Shown here piece after piece: positions 8,341 through 16,771 of a stretch of 33,036 nucleotides of DNA. The notes beneath the pieces are model-generated. The model had not been told where the DNA came from and made no database searches. It worked only from the letters and a program-made list of their open reading frames with translations. The translations under genes were made by a program, and so were the position numbers. The stretch spans positions 1-33,036 of the forward strand of contig PEAM01000035.1 of assembly GCA_002753565.1 (NCBI GenBank), read 5' to 3'. The stretch's first letter is position 1; every line of letters starts with the position of its first letter. Source of the DNA: Magnetococcales bacterium (GTDB taxonomy: Bacteria; Pseudomonadota; Magnetococcia; Magnetococcales; JADFYX01).

Positions 8341-8817
8341 TTGGTTGCCTCTATTCGACCCTTGCTCCCGTTTATTCTGCTGTTTCTCTTGCTCATCCCT
8401 CTTTCCCCAAAGCTGGTGTTGGGGGCTGAGGAGAGCCCGCCCTTCTCTGATCCGACTCTGCCCCTCGCCTCTACGCCAACCAACCTGAAAGGGTCGGTGG
8501 ATCTTTTTTCACCAGAGAGCGACCGCGCTCTCTTTTCCAGCTTGTATTGGCCTGTGGAGGTGGTCAAGCTCTACCAGGATAAACCCGAAAAGAGTTGGGC
8601 CATCATTCAAGGGGAGAGGGTAGGGGTAGGTTCTAGGCTTTTTGGTGGCAAAGTGACTGCTTTAAACAAGAGTGGGGTGACGATTCAGTTGGCTATCGAG
8701 AAGCGGTTCTTGGGCTTTTACCGCTGTCAGGCCACTAAAAAGAGTCAGGGAACCCTACGCATTGTTCGATCAGATAAAGGGTGTCAGGGGCTCTATCTGG
8801 CGGTTGGCAACCCCTGA
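8341..8817 (+). CDS. Exported small protein, possibly MshK/PilP-like
   Basis: The 158-residue product starts at TTG 8341 with a strong hydrophobic segment (RPLLPFILLFLLLIPLSP) that reads as a signal peptide cleaved near LGA-EES. The mature part contains WAIIQGERVGVGSRLFGGKVTALNKSGVTIQL. That layout resembles the short beta domain of periplasmic pilus/secretion assembly proteins (PilP, GspC, MshK), where a processed-in value, a -G- turn and 'V..I....V.L' repeat occur. This is a weak, pattern-level resemblance. No pilus or secretion genes are nearby. Two C-terminal cysteines could form a disulfide. No Shine-Dalgarno is seen, so translation may depend on coupling to the gene 11 bases upstream. 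Confidence 0.6.
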   Translation: MVASIRPLLPFILLFLLLIPLSPKLVLGAEESPPFSDPTLPLASTPTNLKGSVDLFSPESDRALFSSLYWPVEVVKLYQDKPEKSWAIIQGERVGVGSRLFGGKVTALNKSGVTIQLAIEKRFLGFYRCQATKKSQGTLRIVRSDKGCQGLYLAVGNP

Positions 8818-8841
8818 GTCTCCTCGTGTCTTGTGCTTTTT

Positions 8842-10275
8842 TTACTCTGGAGTGTTTGACTCTTCTCGTTGTCCCCATTTTTTTCGTTTGCGATAGATTG
8901 TCGACTGATCAATCTCCAGCAGGTCGGCTGCCAGACGGACATTCCCTTCACACTGTTTGATGGCCCTTTCTATGGCCTCCATCTCTACCTGAGCCAGGGG
9001 GATGATGGGGGTGGGCTGTTGTCCCTCGACGGCAGACATGTGGGAATGGTCAGTAGAGAGAGTGGGAGGGATAAAGTGGTGGGGTCTGGTTTCAATCTGA
9101 TCCAGAGGAGAGGGGAGGATCTCCTTGGTGACCTTTTTGCCATTGTGTAGGACCACACTCTGTTGGATGACATTCTGCATCTCTCGCACATTGCCCGGCC
9201 ACTCATACTGAAGCAGGGCACTGGCCGCCTCGGTAGAGAAGGTGGTGAAAGCTTTGTTCTCCTCTTTGGCATAGCGGGTTAAAAAGTGGTGGGCCAGCAG
9301 CAGAATATCATCTCCCCTCTCCCTCAGGGGAGGAACCGTAATGGGGACGACAAGAAGGCGGTAGAGTAGATCCTCTCGAAACCGGCCTCTTTTGACCTCT
9401 TCATGAGGATCTTTATTGGTGGCACAGATAAAGCGAATATCGACGGACTCTTCCTGATCTCCCCCCACTTTTTTGATGCGACCCGATTGAATAAACCGTA
9501 GCAACTTACTCTGCAGTCCCAGCTCCATCTCACAAATCTCATCCAAAAACAGGGTGCCGCCATGGGCAAGAGAGGCGGCCCCTTGACGAAAATGTTGGGC
9601 ATCGGAAAAAGCCCCTTTCTTGTGGCCAAAAATTTCGCTCTCCATCAGATCGTGGGGGATGGCTGCGCAGTTTAGAATAATGAAAGGACGGTTTTTTCGA
9701 CTGCTCTGTTGGTGTATGGCTTCGGCACACAACTCTTTTCCCGTACCGCTCTCTCCCAATAAAAAAACCGTAGCCCGACTGGTGGAGACGTTATCGATAA
9801 TGCGAAAGAGGGTCTGCATGGGCAGGGAGGCACCAATTAATTTTTGCAGCCGGTCACGTTTGCTGTTGTTCTCATACTCCTTAATGATTTGACAAGCTTT
9901 TTGGTGGCGGATGGCGTTGTTCATGGTAGCAAGAAACCGCTCTGGCTCTACCGGTTTTTCAAAAAAGTCGAAAGCACCACAGCGCATGGCCTCCACAGCC
10001 AGATCCACACTCCCTTTTCCTGTCATGATGACCACTGTTGTATCAATCATCTCTTTTTGAATGGTGAGCAGAATATCCAGCCCATTGGAGTCGGGCAAGA
10101 AGATATCCAGCAGTACCACTTGAGGGGGGGTGTTGTGGATCTGCTTTAACCCCTCTTCTCCGGTCCGGACGGTCTCTACCTCCCAGCCATTGAGCTTTAA
10201 AATATTCTGGCAATAGCCGGACAACAGAATGTCATCTTCCACAATTAAGGCAGATTTGTTTGTTATATGGAACAT
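8842..10275 (-). CDS. NtrC-family sigma-54-dependent response regulator
   Basis: The 477-residue protein has three parts. The receiver domain (about 8-125) has the acidic pair in VEDD, the phospho-acceptor Asp57 in VVLLDIFLPD, and Lys107 in FFEKPVEP. The AAA+ domain (about 148-375) has Walker A GESGTGKE and Walker B LFLDEICEM. A Fis-type helix-turn-helix at the C-terminus reads NVRLAADLLEIDQSTIYRKR. The sigma-54 contact loop is GAFSDA instead of the usual GAFTGA. No sensor kinase lies beside it. It is divergent from the PAS gene at 10673, whose upstream region carries likely binding sites and a sigma-54 promoter. The ATG has GGAG 8 bases upstream. Confidence 0.93.
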   Translation of the reverse strand: MFHITNKSALIVEDDILLSGYCQNILKLNGWEVETVRTGEEGLKQIHNTPPQVVLLDIFLPDSNGLDILLTIQKEMIDTTVVIMTGKGSVDLAVEAMRCGAFDFFEKPVEPERFLATMNNAIRHQKACQIIKEYENNSKRDRLQKLIGASLPMQTLFRIIDNVSTSRATVFLLGESGTGKELCAEAIHQQSSRKNRPFIILNCAAIPHDLMESEIFGHKKGAFSDAQHFRQGAASLAHGGTLFLDEICEMELGLQSKLLRFIQSGRIKKVGGDQEESVDIRFICATNKDPHEEVKRGRFREDLLYRLLVVPITVPPLRERGDDILLLAHHFLTRYAKEENKAFTTFSTEAASALLQYEWPGNVREMQNVIQQSVVLHNGKKVTKEILPSPLDQIETRPHHFIPPTLSTDHSHMSAVEGQQPTPIIPLAQVEMEAIERAIKQCEGNVRLAADLLEIDQSTIYRKRKKWGQREESNTPE

Positions 10276-10364
10276 TTGTCACTCTCCAGTCAACGCGACA
10301 TTCCCAGAAAGAGGCTGCTCTTTTCTCCGTATCGATAGGGAAGAGAAAAGGGGCCTTCCTGATG

Positions 10365-10394
10365 TTGCATAACGCAAAAATTTGCAGATTGCAA
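10365..10394. promoter_or_regulatory. Tandem upstream activator sites (candidate)
   Basis: Two related 14-base sites, TTGCATAACGCAAA (10365-10378) and TTTGCAGATTGCAA (10381-10394), share TTGCA-N4-GCAAA when the second is read on the other strand. Their centres are 16 bases apart and about 110 bases upstream of the sigma-54 promoter. That is the usual arrangement for NtrC-type enhancer sites; the likely binder is the response regulator encoded next door (inference). Confidence 0.55.
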
Positions 10395-10485
10395 GAGCTA
10401 TCTCCTGGTTTTACAGGGTATGAGAGAGGGGTCAAATTTGGGTTTTAGTCATGAAAACAACAGGATAATATCACATTGACCCGAG

Positions 10486-10501
10486 TGGCCCTTAAATTGC
10501 G
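10486..10501 (+). promoter_or_regulatory. Sigma-54 promoter for the PAS-domain gene
   Basis: TGGCCCTTAAATTGCG carries GG and GC separated by exactly 10 bases and fits TGGCACR-N4-TTGCW except at the C replacing A at position 5, a pyrimidine at the R position and the last base. Transcription would start near 10512, giving a leader of about 160 bases before the PAS gene. The divergent sigma-54 activator strengthens the call. Confidence 0.65.
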
Positions 10502-10564
10502 GCTTATTAATACAAGGAAGAGTTTTTAATTGTAAAATACCAATGCTGCACCAACCAATCCAGA

Positions 10565-10585
10565 GCCTGCTGCCTGGCAGCAGGC
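10565..10585 (+). other. Stem-loop in the PAS-gene leader
   Basis: GCCTGCTG (10565-10572) pairs with CAGCAGGC (10578-10585) with a five-base loop. It lies in the predicted untranslated leader and lacks a following U-run, so it is not an obvious terminator. A role in mRNA stability or translation is possible but unproven. Confidence 0.45.
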
Positions 10586-10672
10586 CGGAAGAAAATCCCG
10601 TTATTGTTTACAGGTAAGAATAGGATAGGGATTATATTTATTGATTAAAGTGGTCTAAAAGAGGAGGTAACG

Positions 10673-11056
10673 ATGAGTGCGCGATTTCATTCAATCGGTT
10701 CAATCAAGTTAAAGATGGCAGACATCATCTTTAAGGAGGTGCTGGATGTGATTGTAATCATATCGGAGTCGGGAGAGGTGGTGGATGCCAACCCCTCTTT
10801 TCGTAAAATTGTCGGCTATTCCCGAGAAGAGGTGGTGGGAAAGCCACTGTTTTTCATCCAAAAAGGGGATTATGAATCGATTGTTCAGAAGGTGATGGCT
10901 GCAGACTCTTCGCCCATGGACTACTGGACAGAGTTAATCACCCTGACCACCAAAGCCGGAGGGTTGAAAAAGTCTCGCATCAAAATCAGCAAGATTAGCG
11001 ATAATCATGAAGGTGACACCTACTATCTCTGTTTTTTCAGGATCATCCCCTCCTAA
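10673..11056 (+). CDS. Single PAS-domain protein
   Basis: The 127-residue protein is essentially one PAS domain (about residues 20-127). Typical blocks are the VLDVIVIISESGEVVDANPSF opening, seen as two shorter strands, then RKIVGYSREEVVGKPLFF and the C-terminal YYLCFFRI strand. No output domain, membrane segment or CxxCH is present, so it may act as a diffusible sensor or partner of another protein. It has a strong ribosome site (GAGGAGG) and a strong terminator directly downstream, so it is a one-gene transcript, probably driven by the sigma-54 promoter at 10486. No kinase is adjacent; it could modulate the divergent response regulator (inference). Confidence 0.85.
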   Translation: MSARFHSIGSIKLKMADIIFKEVLDVIVIISESGEVVDANPSFRKIVGYSREEVVGKPLFFIQKGDYESIVQKVMAADSSPMDYWTELITLTTKAGGLKKSRIKISKISDNHEGDTYYLCFFRIIPS

Positions 11057-11060
11057 ATAA

Positions 11061-11099
11061 AAAGAAGAGCGTTGACCACCTGACACGCTCTTCTTTTTT
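11061..11099 (+). terminator. Rho-independent terminator after the PAS gene
   Basis: AAAGAAGAGCGT (11061-11072) pairs with ACGCTCTTCTTT (11085-11096) around a 12-base loop and runs into a T-rich tail. It begins five bases after the PAS stop codon. Confidence 0.88.
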
Positions 11100-11249
11100 G
11101 GCTGATATTGCCTGGAAGCAGGCCATTCCTAAACATATAAATTGATATTTTTCTCTTATTCTATAGTATACTTTCATCACCATGATGCACAGTAAAAACT
11201 CGCTCCTGCCCGGGGAGATTTGCCTTTAGCAACCATTGGAGCATGTTGG

Positions 11250-12920
11250 ATGGATGAGCGTAAGAAAAATATCTTGATGGAGAGGCTCCAAGCAACAAAG
11301 GTCAAATATGCTGCCGGTTTGCCTGAAAAAATCCAGTCTATTTTAAAAGGGTGGGATCCCTTCCTTTACGGTCCTTGGCATTCGGAACAGTTTGAGGTTT
11401 TTCATCGACAGGTTCACACTCTGGCCGGATCGGCCGGGACGTTTGGTTTTCCGAAAATCGGCCAGGCCGCACGAGGGGTCGAGATGTTGTTGAAGTTGAT
11501 CCTGGAAAGTGGTCAACCTCCCGATAAACGGGCTAAGGATCAGATTACCGCTCAACTGATCTCCCTGAATAAAGTCTACATCGCTTCCACATCCGTCCAG
11601 CCTCCCCCTCTATCCCAAGAGAACCGTGCGGCACCATCGGATCAGCCACAGCCCATTGGGCCAGCCGGAGAAAACCGCCGCAAACAGATTATTATTGTCG
11701 ATGAGCCGGGCCAGGATTGCCAAGAGTTGGCCAGTCAACTGCACTATTATGGCTATGGCTGCCGCTGTTGTCACACCCTCCCAGAGCTTCGAGAAGAGAT
11801 GGACCGCTCGGTTCCCTCTGTGCTTTTAATGAATATCGATCTGGAGGATGGCCTGGGCGTAAGAGAGGCCGAAAAGATTCATCGGCAGGAGAAAGGGGCT
11901 GTTCAGACCGTTTTTATCTCTTCCGAAGGGGATCTGCCTCGTCGTTTGAGTGCCATTCGGGCGGGTGGAATCGGTTTCTTTCAACACCCTATCGACCTGG
12001 ATCGATTGATGGGGCTGCTGGATGGGCTTTTTTTGGATGGGGACGAGGAGCTTTTTCGAGTCTTGATTGTCGATGATTCCAAATCTCTGGCCCAGTTCCA
12101 TGCGGATGTTTTGCAGGGGGCTGGCATGCACTGTCATGTGGTGACCGATCCCCTGAAAGTTACGGAACCGCTGGAACAGTTTCAACCGGATCTGATTTTG
12201 ATGGATCTGTATATGCCTGACTGTACCGGTTGGGAGCTGGCCTCTGTTATTCGCCAGCACGCCGCTTCAGGCTCCATCCCCATTGTCTTTCTCTCTGTCG
12301 AAAAGGATTGGGATCGACAACTGTTAGCCATCAGCAAGGGCGGGGACGATTTTCTGACCAAACCCATTGAACCAGACCATCTTGTTCTGTCGGTTCAAGC
12401 CCGCATCAAGTGGGCTAGAAAATGTCGCTCCAACAGGGTCTATGATGGATTAACCGGACTCTTGAATCACAGCGCTACCACCGAACGTCTCGTCCTGGAG
12501 GTTGAGCGGTCAAAACGAGAAAAGAGTACTTTCTCTTTTGCCCTTATCGATCTGGATGGCATTCAGTCTGTTAATGAGAGCCATGGTTATCCCATGGGGG
12601 ACCAGGTTATCAAAAGCCTTGCCCGGTTGTTGAAAAAACGGATGCGTACGACCGATATCGTCGGCCGAATTGGTGGGGAGGAGTTTTCGGTCCTTTTTCT
12701 CGGTGCCACGGTTGGTGAGGCTCTGGAAATTCTTGAGGAGGTCCGTCTCGCTTTCAGCCGGATAGAGCATCGTGCCGCCAAAGGCCTCTTTAACCAGACC
12801 TTCTCTTGTGGGGTTGTCTCCTTCCCTGACTATTTCGACTCTGCCACCCTTCAAGAAAAGGCAAGAAAGGCTCTCTCCAGAGCCAAACAACAGGGCAAAA
12901 ATCGTGTGGAGTTCGATTAA
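11250..12920 (+). CDS. Hpt / double receiver / GGDEF diguanylate cyclase
   Basis: From ATG 11250 the protein has 556 residues; TTG 11220 would add ten. Order of parts: an Hpt domain with the phospho-His in QVHTLAGSAGTFGF; a first receiver-like domain in which the phospho-acceptor position appears to be Asn (LLMNIDLEDG); a second, intact receiver (VLIVDDSKS, Asp in LILMDLYMPD, Lys in FLTKPIEP); and a GGDEF domain with active-site GGEEF. An RxxD inhibitory site (RTTD) lies five residues before GGEEF. It should make cyclic-di-GMP under phosphorelay control, with product inhibition. The sensor kinase feeding it is not in view. It is transcribed separately from the PAS gene because of the terminator between them. 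Confidence 0.92.
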   Translation: MDERKKNILMERLQATKVKYAAGLPEKIQSILKGWDPFLYGPWHSEQFEVFHRQVHTLAGSAGTFGFPKIGQAARGVEMLLKLILESGQPPDKRAKDQITAQLISLNKVYIASTSVQPPPLSQENRAAPSDQPQPIGPAGENRRKQIIIVDEPGQDCQELASQLHYYGYGCRCCHTLPELREEMDRSVPSVLLMNIDLEDGLGVREAEKIHRQEKGAVQTVFISSEGDLPRRLSAIRAGGIGFFQHPIDLDRLMGLLDGLFLDGDEELFRVLIVDDSKSLAQFHADVLQGAGMHCHVVTDPLKVTEPLEQFQPDLILMDLYMPDCTGWELASVIRQHAASGSIPIVFLSVEKDWDRQLLAISKGGDDFLTKPIEPDHLVLSVQARIKWARKCRSNRVYDGLTGLLNHSATTERLVLEVERSKREKSTFSFALIDLDGIQSVNESHGYPMGDQVIKSLARLLKKRMRTTDIVGRIGGEEFSVLFLGATVGEALEILEEVRLAFSRIEHRAAKGLFNQTFSCGVVSFPDYFDSATLQEKARKALSRAKQQGKNRVEFD

Positions 12921-12948
12921 AGCACCACACAACAGACCCCTTTGTTTT

Positions 12949-15900
12949 TTAGCCCTTTTTCTTTTTCTGGCTCAAGGTTTTTAAAACATCCCCCAAATCC
13001 GCAAGCCGATCAGCCGGGTCGGCCCAGTTACGCTCTCTGAAAGAGAGCGTGCGTGACGCTTGGTTGAAGGTGATCCACCCCCCGCCCTTTTGAATCATCT
13101 CGATCAGGGCATCGGTGTTGATGGCCGGGTCGGGATGAAAAGAGAGGGCAGCCCCTTTTGGCCCCGCTTCCAGTTTAAGAATTTTCAGCTTTTGACAGCG
13201 CCGTTTTAGCACCATGACCCGCAGCAGATAATCCACCGAGTCGGGGAGGGGGCCAAAGCGGTCAATCAGTTCTACCCGCATTTCGGCAATTTCATCCGAG
13301 TTGGCCAGTTCGGCAATACGTTTGTACAGGGTTAACCGAAGGTGAACATCCGGGACGTACTCGCTGGGAATATGGGTGGAGAGATGGAGGCTGATTGCCG
13401 GTACAATCTCCTCTTCCACCTCGTCGGGTTGCGGTTGACCTCCACCGCTTTTGAGCTTTTTTATCGCCTCTTTCAGCATCTGGTTGTAGAGTTCATACCC
13501 CACCTCTCGAACCTGACCAGACTGCTCGTCTCCCAGCAGATTGCCAGCCCCACGAATCTCCAGGTCATGGGTTGCCAACATAAACCCAGCCCCCAAACCA
13601 GAAAGGTTTTCAATGGCATCCAGCCGTTTTCTGGCATCCGAAGAGATGCTTTTCGGGTGAGGGGTCAGCAGATAGGCATAGGCTCGATGTTTGGAACGCC
13701 CCACCCGACCCCGTAGTTGATGCAGTTGAGCCAGGCCAAACTTATCGGCACGATGAATGATGATGGTGTTGGCGGTAGGAATATCCACGCCGTTTTCAAT
13801 GATGGTGGAGCAGAGCAGCAGGTTGAAATCCTGACGATAGAAGGAGAGCATCACCTTCTCCAGTCGGCTCTCTTTCATCTGACCATGGGCAACGCCAATT
13901 TTGGCCTCTGGGACCAGCTCATTCAACTGAGCGGCCATTTTTTCGATATCCTGCACCCGGTTGTAAAGATAGTAAACCTGCCCACCCCGATGGATCTCTC
14001 TTAAAATGGCCTCTCGGACCAGATTTTGTTCATATTGGCAGATCACCGTACGGATGGCCAGACGGTCAACGGGGGGGGTAGAGATGATGGAGATGTCTCG
14101 AACCCCCGCCATGGCCATGTGCATGGTACGGGGAATGGGGGTGGCGGTCAGAGTTAAGATGTCGACAGTAGCCCGGAGCTGCTTGATGCGCTCTTTGTGC
14201 GTCACACCAAACCGCTGCTCTTCGTCAACGATGAGTAGCCCCAGATCCTTAAACGCAATATCCTTTTGCAAAAGACGGTGGGTGCCGACAATCAGGTCGA
14301 CGCCACCAACAGCAAGCTGTTTGACGGTCTTTTTCTGCAGGCCAGGTGAGCGGAAACGGGAGAGCAGTTCGACGTTGATGGGATAAGCAGCTAATCGGTT
14401 GGAGAAGGTCTCGTAGTGCTGTTGAGCCAGAATGGTAGTGGGGGTGAGGACGGCAACCTGTTTGCCATCCATCAAAGCCCGAAAAGCGGCCCGCAAAGCT
14501 ACCTCTGTTTTGCCAAACCCCACATCACCACAGACCAGCCTGTCCATGGGCCGACTCGAGGCCATATCTTCCAGCGTGGTGGTGATGGCATGGGCCTGAT
14601 CGGGGGTCTCTTCAAAGGGAAAAATAGCGGCAAACTCTTGGTAAACCGGATCAGCCCCAGAAAAGGCAAAGCCTTTTCTGGACTCTCGTTGAGCCTGCAG
14701 GGCGACCAACTCGGCGGCCATTTCCAAAATTTTCTTTTTGGCCTTCTTCTTGGTGGCCTTCCATTTGTGGCTGCCCAGTTTATCCAGACTGGACTCATCG
14801 GCCCCCGAATATTTACTGACCCGGTCCAGGTTTTCCACCGGCACATAGAGTTTATCGGAGCCCGCATAGGTGATCAGAAGAAAATCATTGCGGATCTGGC
14901 CGACATCCAGAGAGTGCAGACCACCAAAACAGCCGATGCCATGGTCGTTATGTACGACCAGATCCCCTTCTCGCAAGTCGGCAAAGCTGGCTAGAAGTTG
15001 ATCCAGATAGCGCTGATCCACCTGCCGACGTCGGACTCGTGTGCCAAATATGGAGGCCTCCGTCAGTAGAACCAGGCCAAAGCGGTTATGAATAAAGCCT
15101 TGATCAACATCACCAATAACCAGTCGAATCGGCCCGGCAGGTGCTGCAAGGGCCATAGGCCAGTTCAGGGCATCCGCTACGGTAATTTTCTGATCTTCCA
15201 GGGTCTCCCTCAGGTGTTCACGTTGACCGATGGTGCGCACAGCCACACAGAGTTTCAACCCTTCTGCCTGAGCGTTCTTTAAAAACAGAATGGCCCGATC
15301 AAATGCCGATTTTTTCTTCGGTGCCTCATCCCGCTGCGCCTCAAGAACAAAGTCTGGTGTGGCAGAAAAACCTGTGGAGGGAGATTGGTCAACTCTATCT
15401 GGCTCGGTTTGCAGAACCGGAAAGTTGGCAAGATATGTGCGAACTTCAGCCGGTAAGAGGTAGAGGCTCTCGGGCTTAAGATGATAGTGAAGGTTGTCAG
15501 GAAGGGTCGGGTCGTTTTTTTCTTGGCTTAGGCGTTGGTCCCTTTGCAGGATCTCTTGATGAAAGAGCTCCATATCCTGAAAAACCTGGGTATCCAGCAG
15601 AAAACGGCTGCCGGATGGCAAATAGTCAAACAGGGTTTCTGCCTTGTCGTAAAACAGGGGCAGAAAATGTTCCATTCCCTGGACTTTCTCCCCTTTGGAA
15701 ATCCCTTTGTACAGATCTGATTGAAAACTATTGCCCCCAAAAGCCTGTCTGAATTCGGTTCTAAAACGGCTGATGGTCTCTTCGTTTAACAGCACCTCGC
15801 CAATGGGTAGAGCCTGAACCCGCTGGATGCGGTCGGTTGAACGTTGAGAAATGGGATCAAAAAGACGCAGGGTTTCAACTTCGTCACCAAAAAGCTCAAC

Positions 15901-16515
15901 CCGAACAGGGTCTTCATGGCCTGGGGGAAAAAAGTCAAGAATACCGCCACGAACAGAAAACTCACCAGGCTCTACCACTTGAGAGGCGGTGTAGTATCCG
16001 GCGGTGGTGAGAAAGGTTCGAAAAGCAGAAAGATTGAGCTGATCCCCTTTGGCGATGGAAAAACCGTGTTCGGTTAGTACGCTTCTGGGCATCAGCCGCT
16101 GCATGATGGCTCGGGTGGTGGTGATGATAACGCCTTGGCTGTCTCCTGCCTCATTTTCCGCTAATACCGGCCCCAACCCGACCATCTGAGTTAAACGAAA
16201 GAGCGTTGTTATTCGCTCGCCAACCAGGGGCGAAAAAGGAGAAAAACGATCGAAAGGGAGGGTCTCCCAGGCTGGAAAAGGGAGAAGAGAGAGCGAGGGG
16301 CCTTTTTGCTGGGAAAAAAAAAGCAGCTCTCGATAGAGGGCCTCGGCGCGGCTGGTTTTTCTGGTAACCAAGACCAAAGGGGCCGGTGACGTTTGCGCCA
16401 GTTCTGCCGTCAGCCAAGAGAGAGAACCATCCGGTAAAGGGCCAATGGAAGGTATGGCGTGGGGGGGCGAAGCTTCGAGAAGAGGAAGGATGGAATTTAA
16501 GAGTGGGTGGCTCAT
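12949..16515 (-). CDS. mfd: Transcription-repair coupling factor
   Basis: The 1188-residue protein is a full-length Mfd. The N-terminal UvrB-like region contains FPAWETLPFDRFSP and VRGGILDFFPPGHEDPVR. The RNA-polymerase interaction domain includes LREGDLVVHNDHGIGCF. The helicase motor has Walker A GDVGFGKTEVALRA and the DEEQRFG box, then LTLTATPIPRTMHMA and ENGVDIPTANTII. The TRCF domain lies at the C-terminus. Mfd removes stalled RNA polymerase from lesions and recruits UvrA for nucleotide excision repair. It converges on the GGDEF gene with a 28-base gap. Length is slightly above the E. coli protein. Start ATG 16515 has only a weak ribosome site. Confidence 0.96.
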   Translation of the reverse strand: MSHPLLNSILPLLEASPPHAIPSIGPLPDGSLSWLTAELAQTSPAPLVLVTRKTSRAEALYRELLFFSQQKGPSLSLLPFPAWETLPFDRFSPFSPLVGERITTLFRLTQMVGLGPVLAENEAGDSQGVIITTTRAIMQRLMPRSVLTEHGFSIAKGDQLNLSAFRTFLTTAGYYTASQVVEPGEFSVRGGILDFFPPGHEDPVRVELFGDEVETLRLFDPISQRSTDRIQRVQALPIGEVLLNEETISRFRTEFRQAFGGNSFQSDLYKGISKGEKVQGMEHFLPLFYDKAETLFDYLPSGSRFLLDTQVFQDMELFHQEILQRDQRLSQEKNDPTLPDNLHYHLKPESLYLLPAEVRTYLANFPVLQTEPDRVDQSPSTGFSATPDFVLEAQRDEAPKKKSAFDRAILFLKNAQAEGLKLCVAVRTIGQREHLRETLEDQKITVADALNWPMALAAPAGPIRLVIGDVDQGFIHNRFGLVLLTEASIFGTRVRRRQVDQRYLDQLLASFADLREGDLVVHNDHGIGCFGGLHSLDVGQIRNDFLLITYAGSDKLYVPVENLDRVSKYSGADESSLDKLGSHKWKATKKKAKKKILEMAAELVALQAQRESRKGFAFSGADPVYQEFAAIFPFEETPDQAHAITTTLEDMASSRPMDRLVCGDVGFGKTEVALRAAFRALMDGKQVAVLTPTTILAQQHYETFSNRLAAYPINVELLSRFRSPGLQKKTVKQLAVGGVDLIVGTHRLLQKDIAFKDLGLLIVDEEQRFGVTHKERIKQLRATVDILTLTATPIPRTMHMAMAGVRDISIISTPPVDRLAIRTVICQYEQNLVREAILREIHRGGQVYYLYNRVQDIEKMAAQLNELVPEAKIGVAHGQMKESRLEKVMLSFYRQDFNLLLCSTIIENGVDIPTANTIIIHRADKFGLAQLHQLRGRVGRSKHRAYAYLLTPHPKSISSDARKRLDAIENLSGLGAGFMLATHDLEIRGAGNLLGDEQSGQVREVGYELYNQMLKEAIKKLKSGGGQPQPDEVEEEIVPAISLHLSTHIPSEYVPDVHLRLTLYKRIAELANSDEIAEMRVELIDRFGPLPDSVDYLLRVMVLKRRCQKLKILKLEAGPKGAALSFHPDPAINTDALIEMIQKGGGWITFNQASRTLSFRERNWADPADRLADLGDVLKTLSQKKKKG

Positions 16516-16771
16516 GTTGTCAACTTGGTGAACGATTAGTATCAGGCAAAGGTTTCAACCTCTTAACACGTAAAGGGCATGGATAACATATAAGAGAGAA
16601 CAGAGAAAGTGTCTGCCGGTGATGGTCACGATTAAATAGTAAGCTTGCAGAGCCGTTATTCAGTTGATAAAGGGTGGCTTGGGGGTACGTTGTCATGGCT
16701 GTTGGCTTCAGGTAAACTCAACGGGCTTTCTCTTGGAGGAGGTCGTGCTTGAGTCAGGGAGTGTGAAATAA
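16516..16771. other. Divergent intergenic region, mfd / glycosyltransferase
   Basis: This 256-base gap holds no convincing gene. A GGAGGAGG stretch near 16736-16743 looks like a ribosome site, but the following GTG frame ends after eight codons. No clear promoter was identified. Confidence 0.5.

Larger units (their letters stand above)
10276..10672. other. Divergent control region between response regulator and PAS gene
   Basis: No protein-coding gene was found in these 397 bases. The region holds two tandem TTGC-type palindromes, a sigma-54 promoter and a leader hairpin, each listed separately. Confidence 0.7.

Noticed and set aside
13342-14994. Long frames opposite mfd
   Set aside because: They are antisense shadows of a highly conserved gene, with unlikely residue composition.
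16744-16770. GTG frame after GGAGGAGG before the glycosyltransferase
   Set aside because: It stops after eight codons; at most a tiny leader peptide, with no attenuator structure visible.
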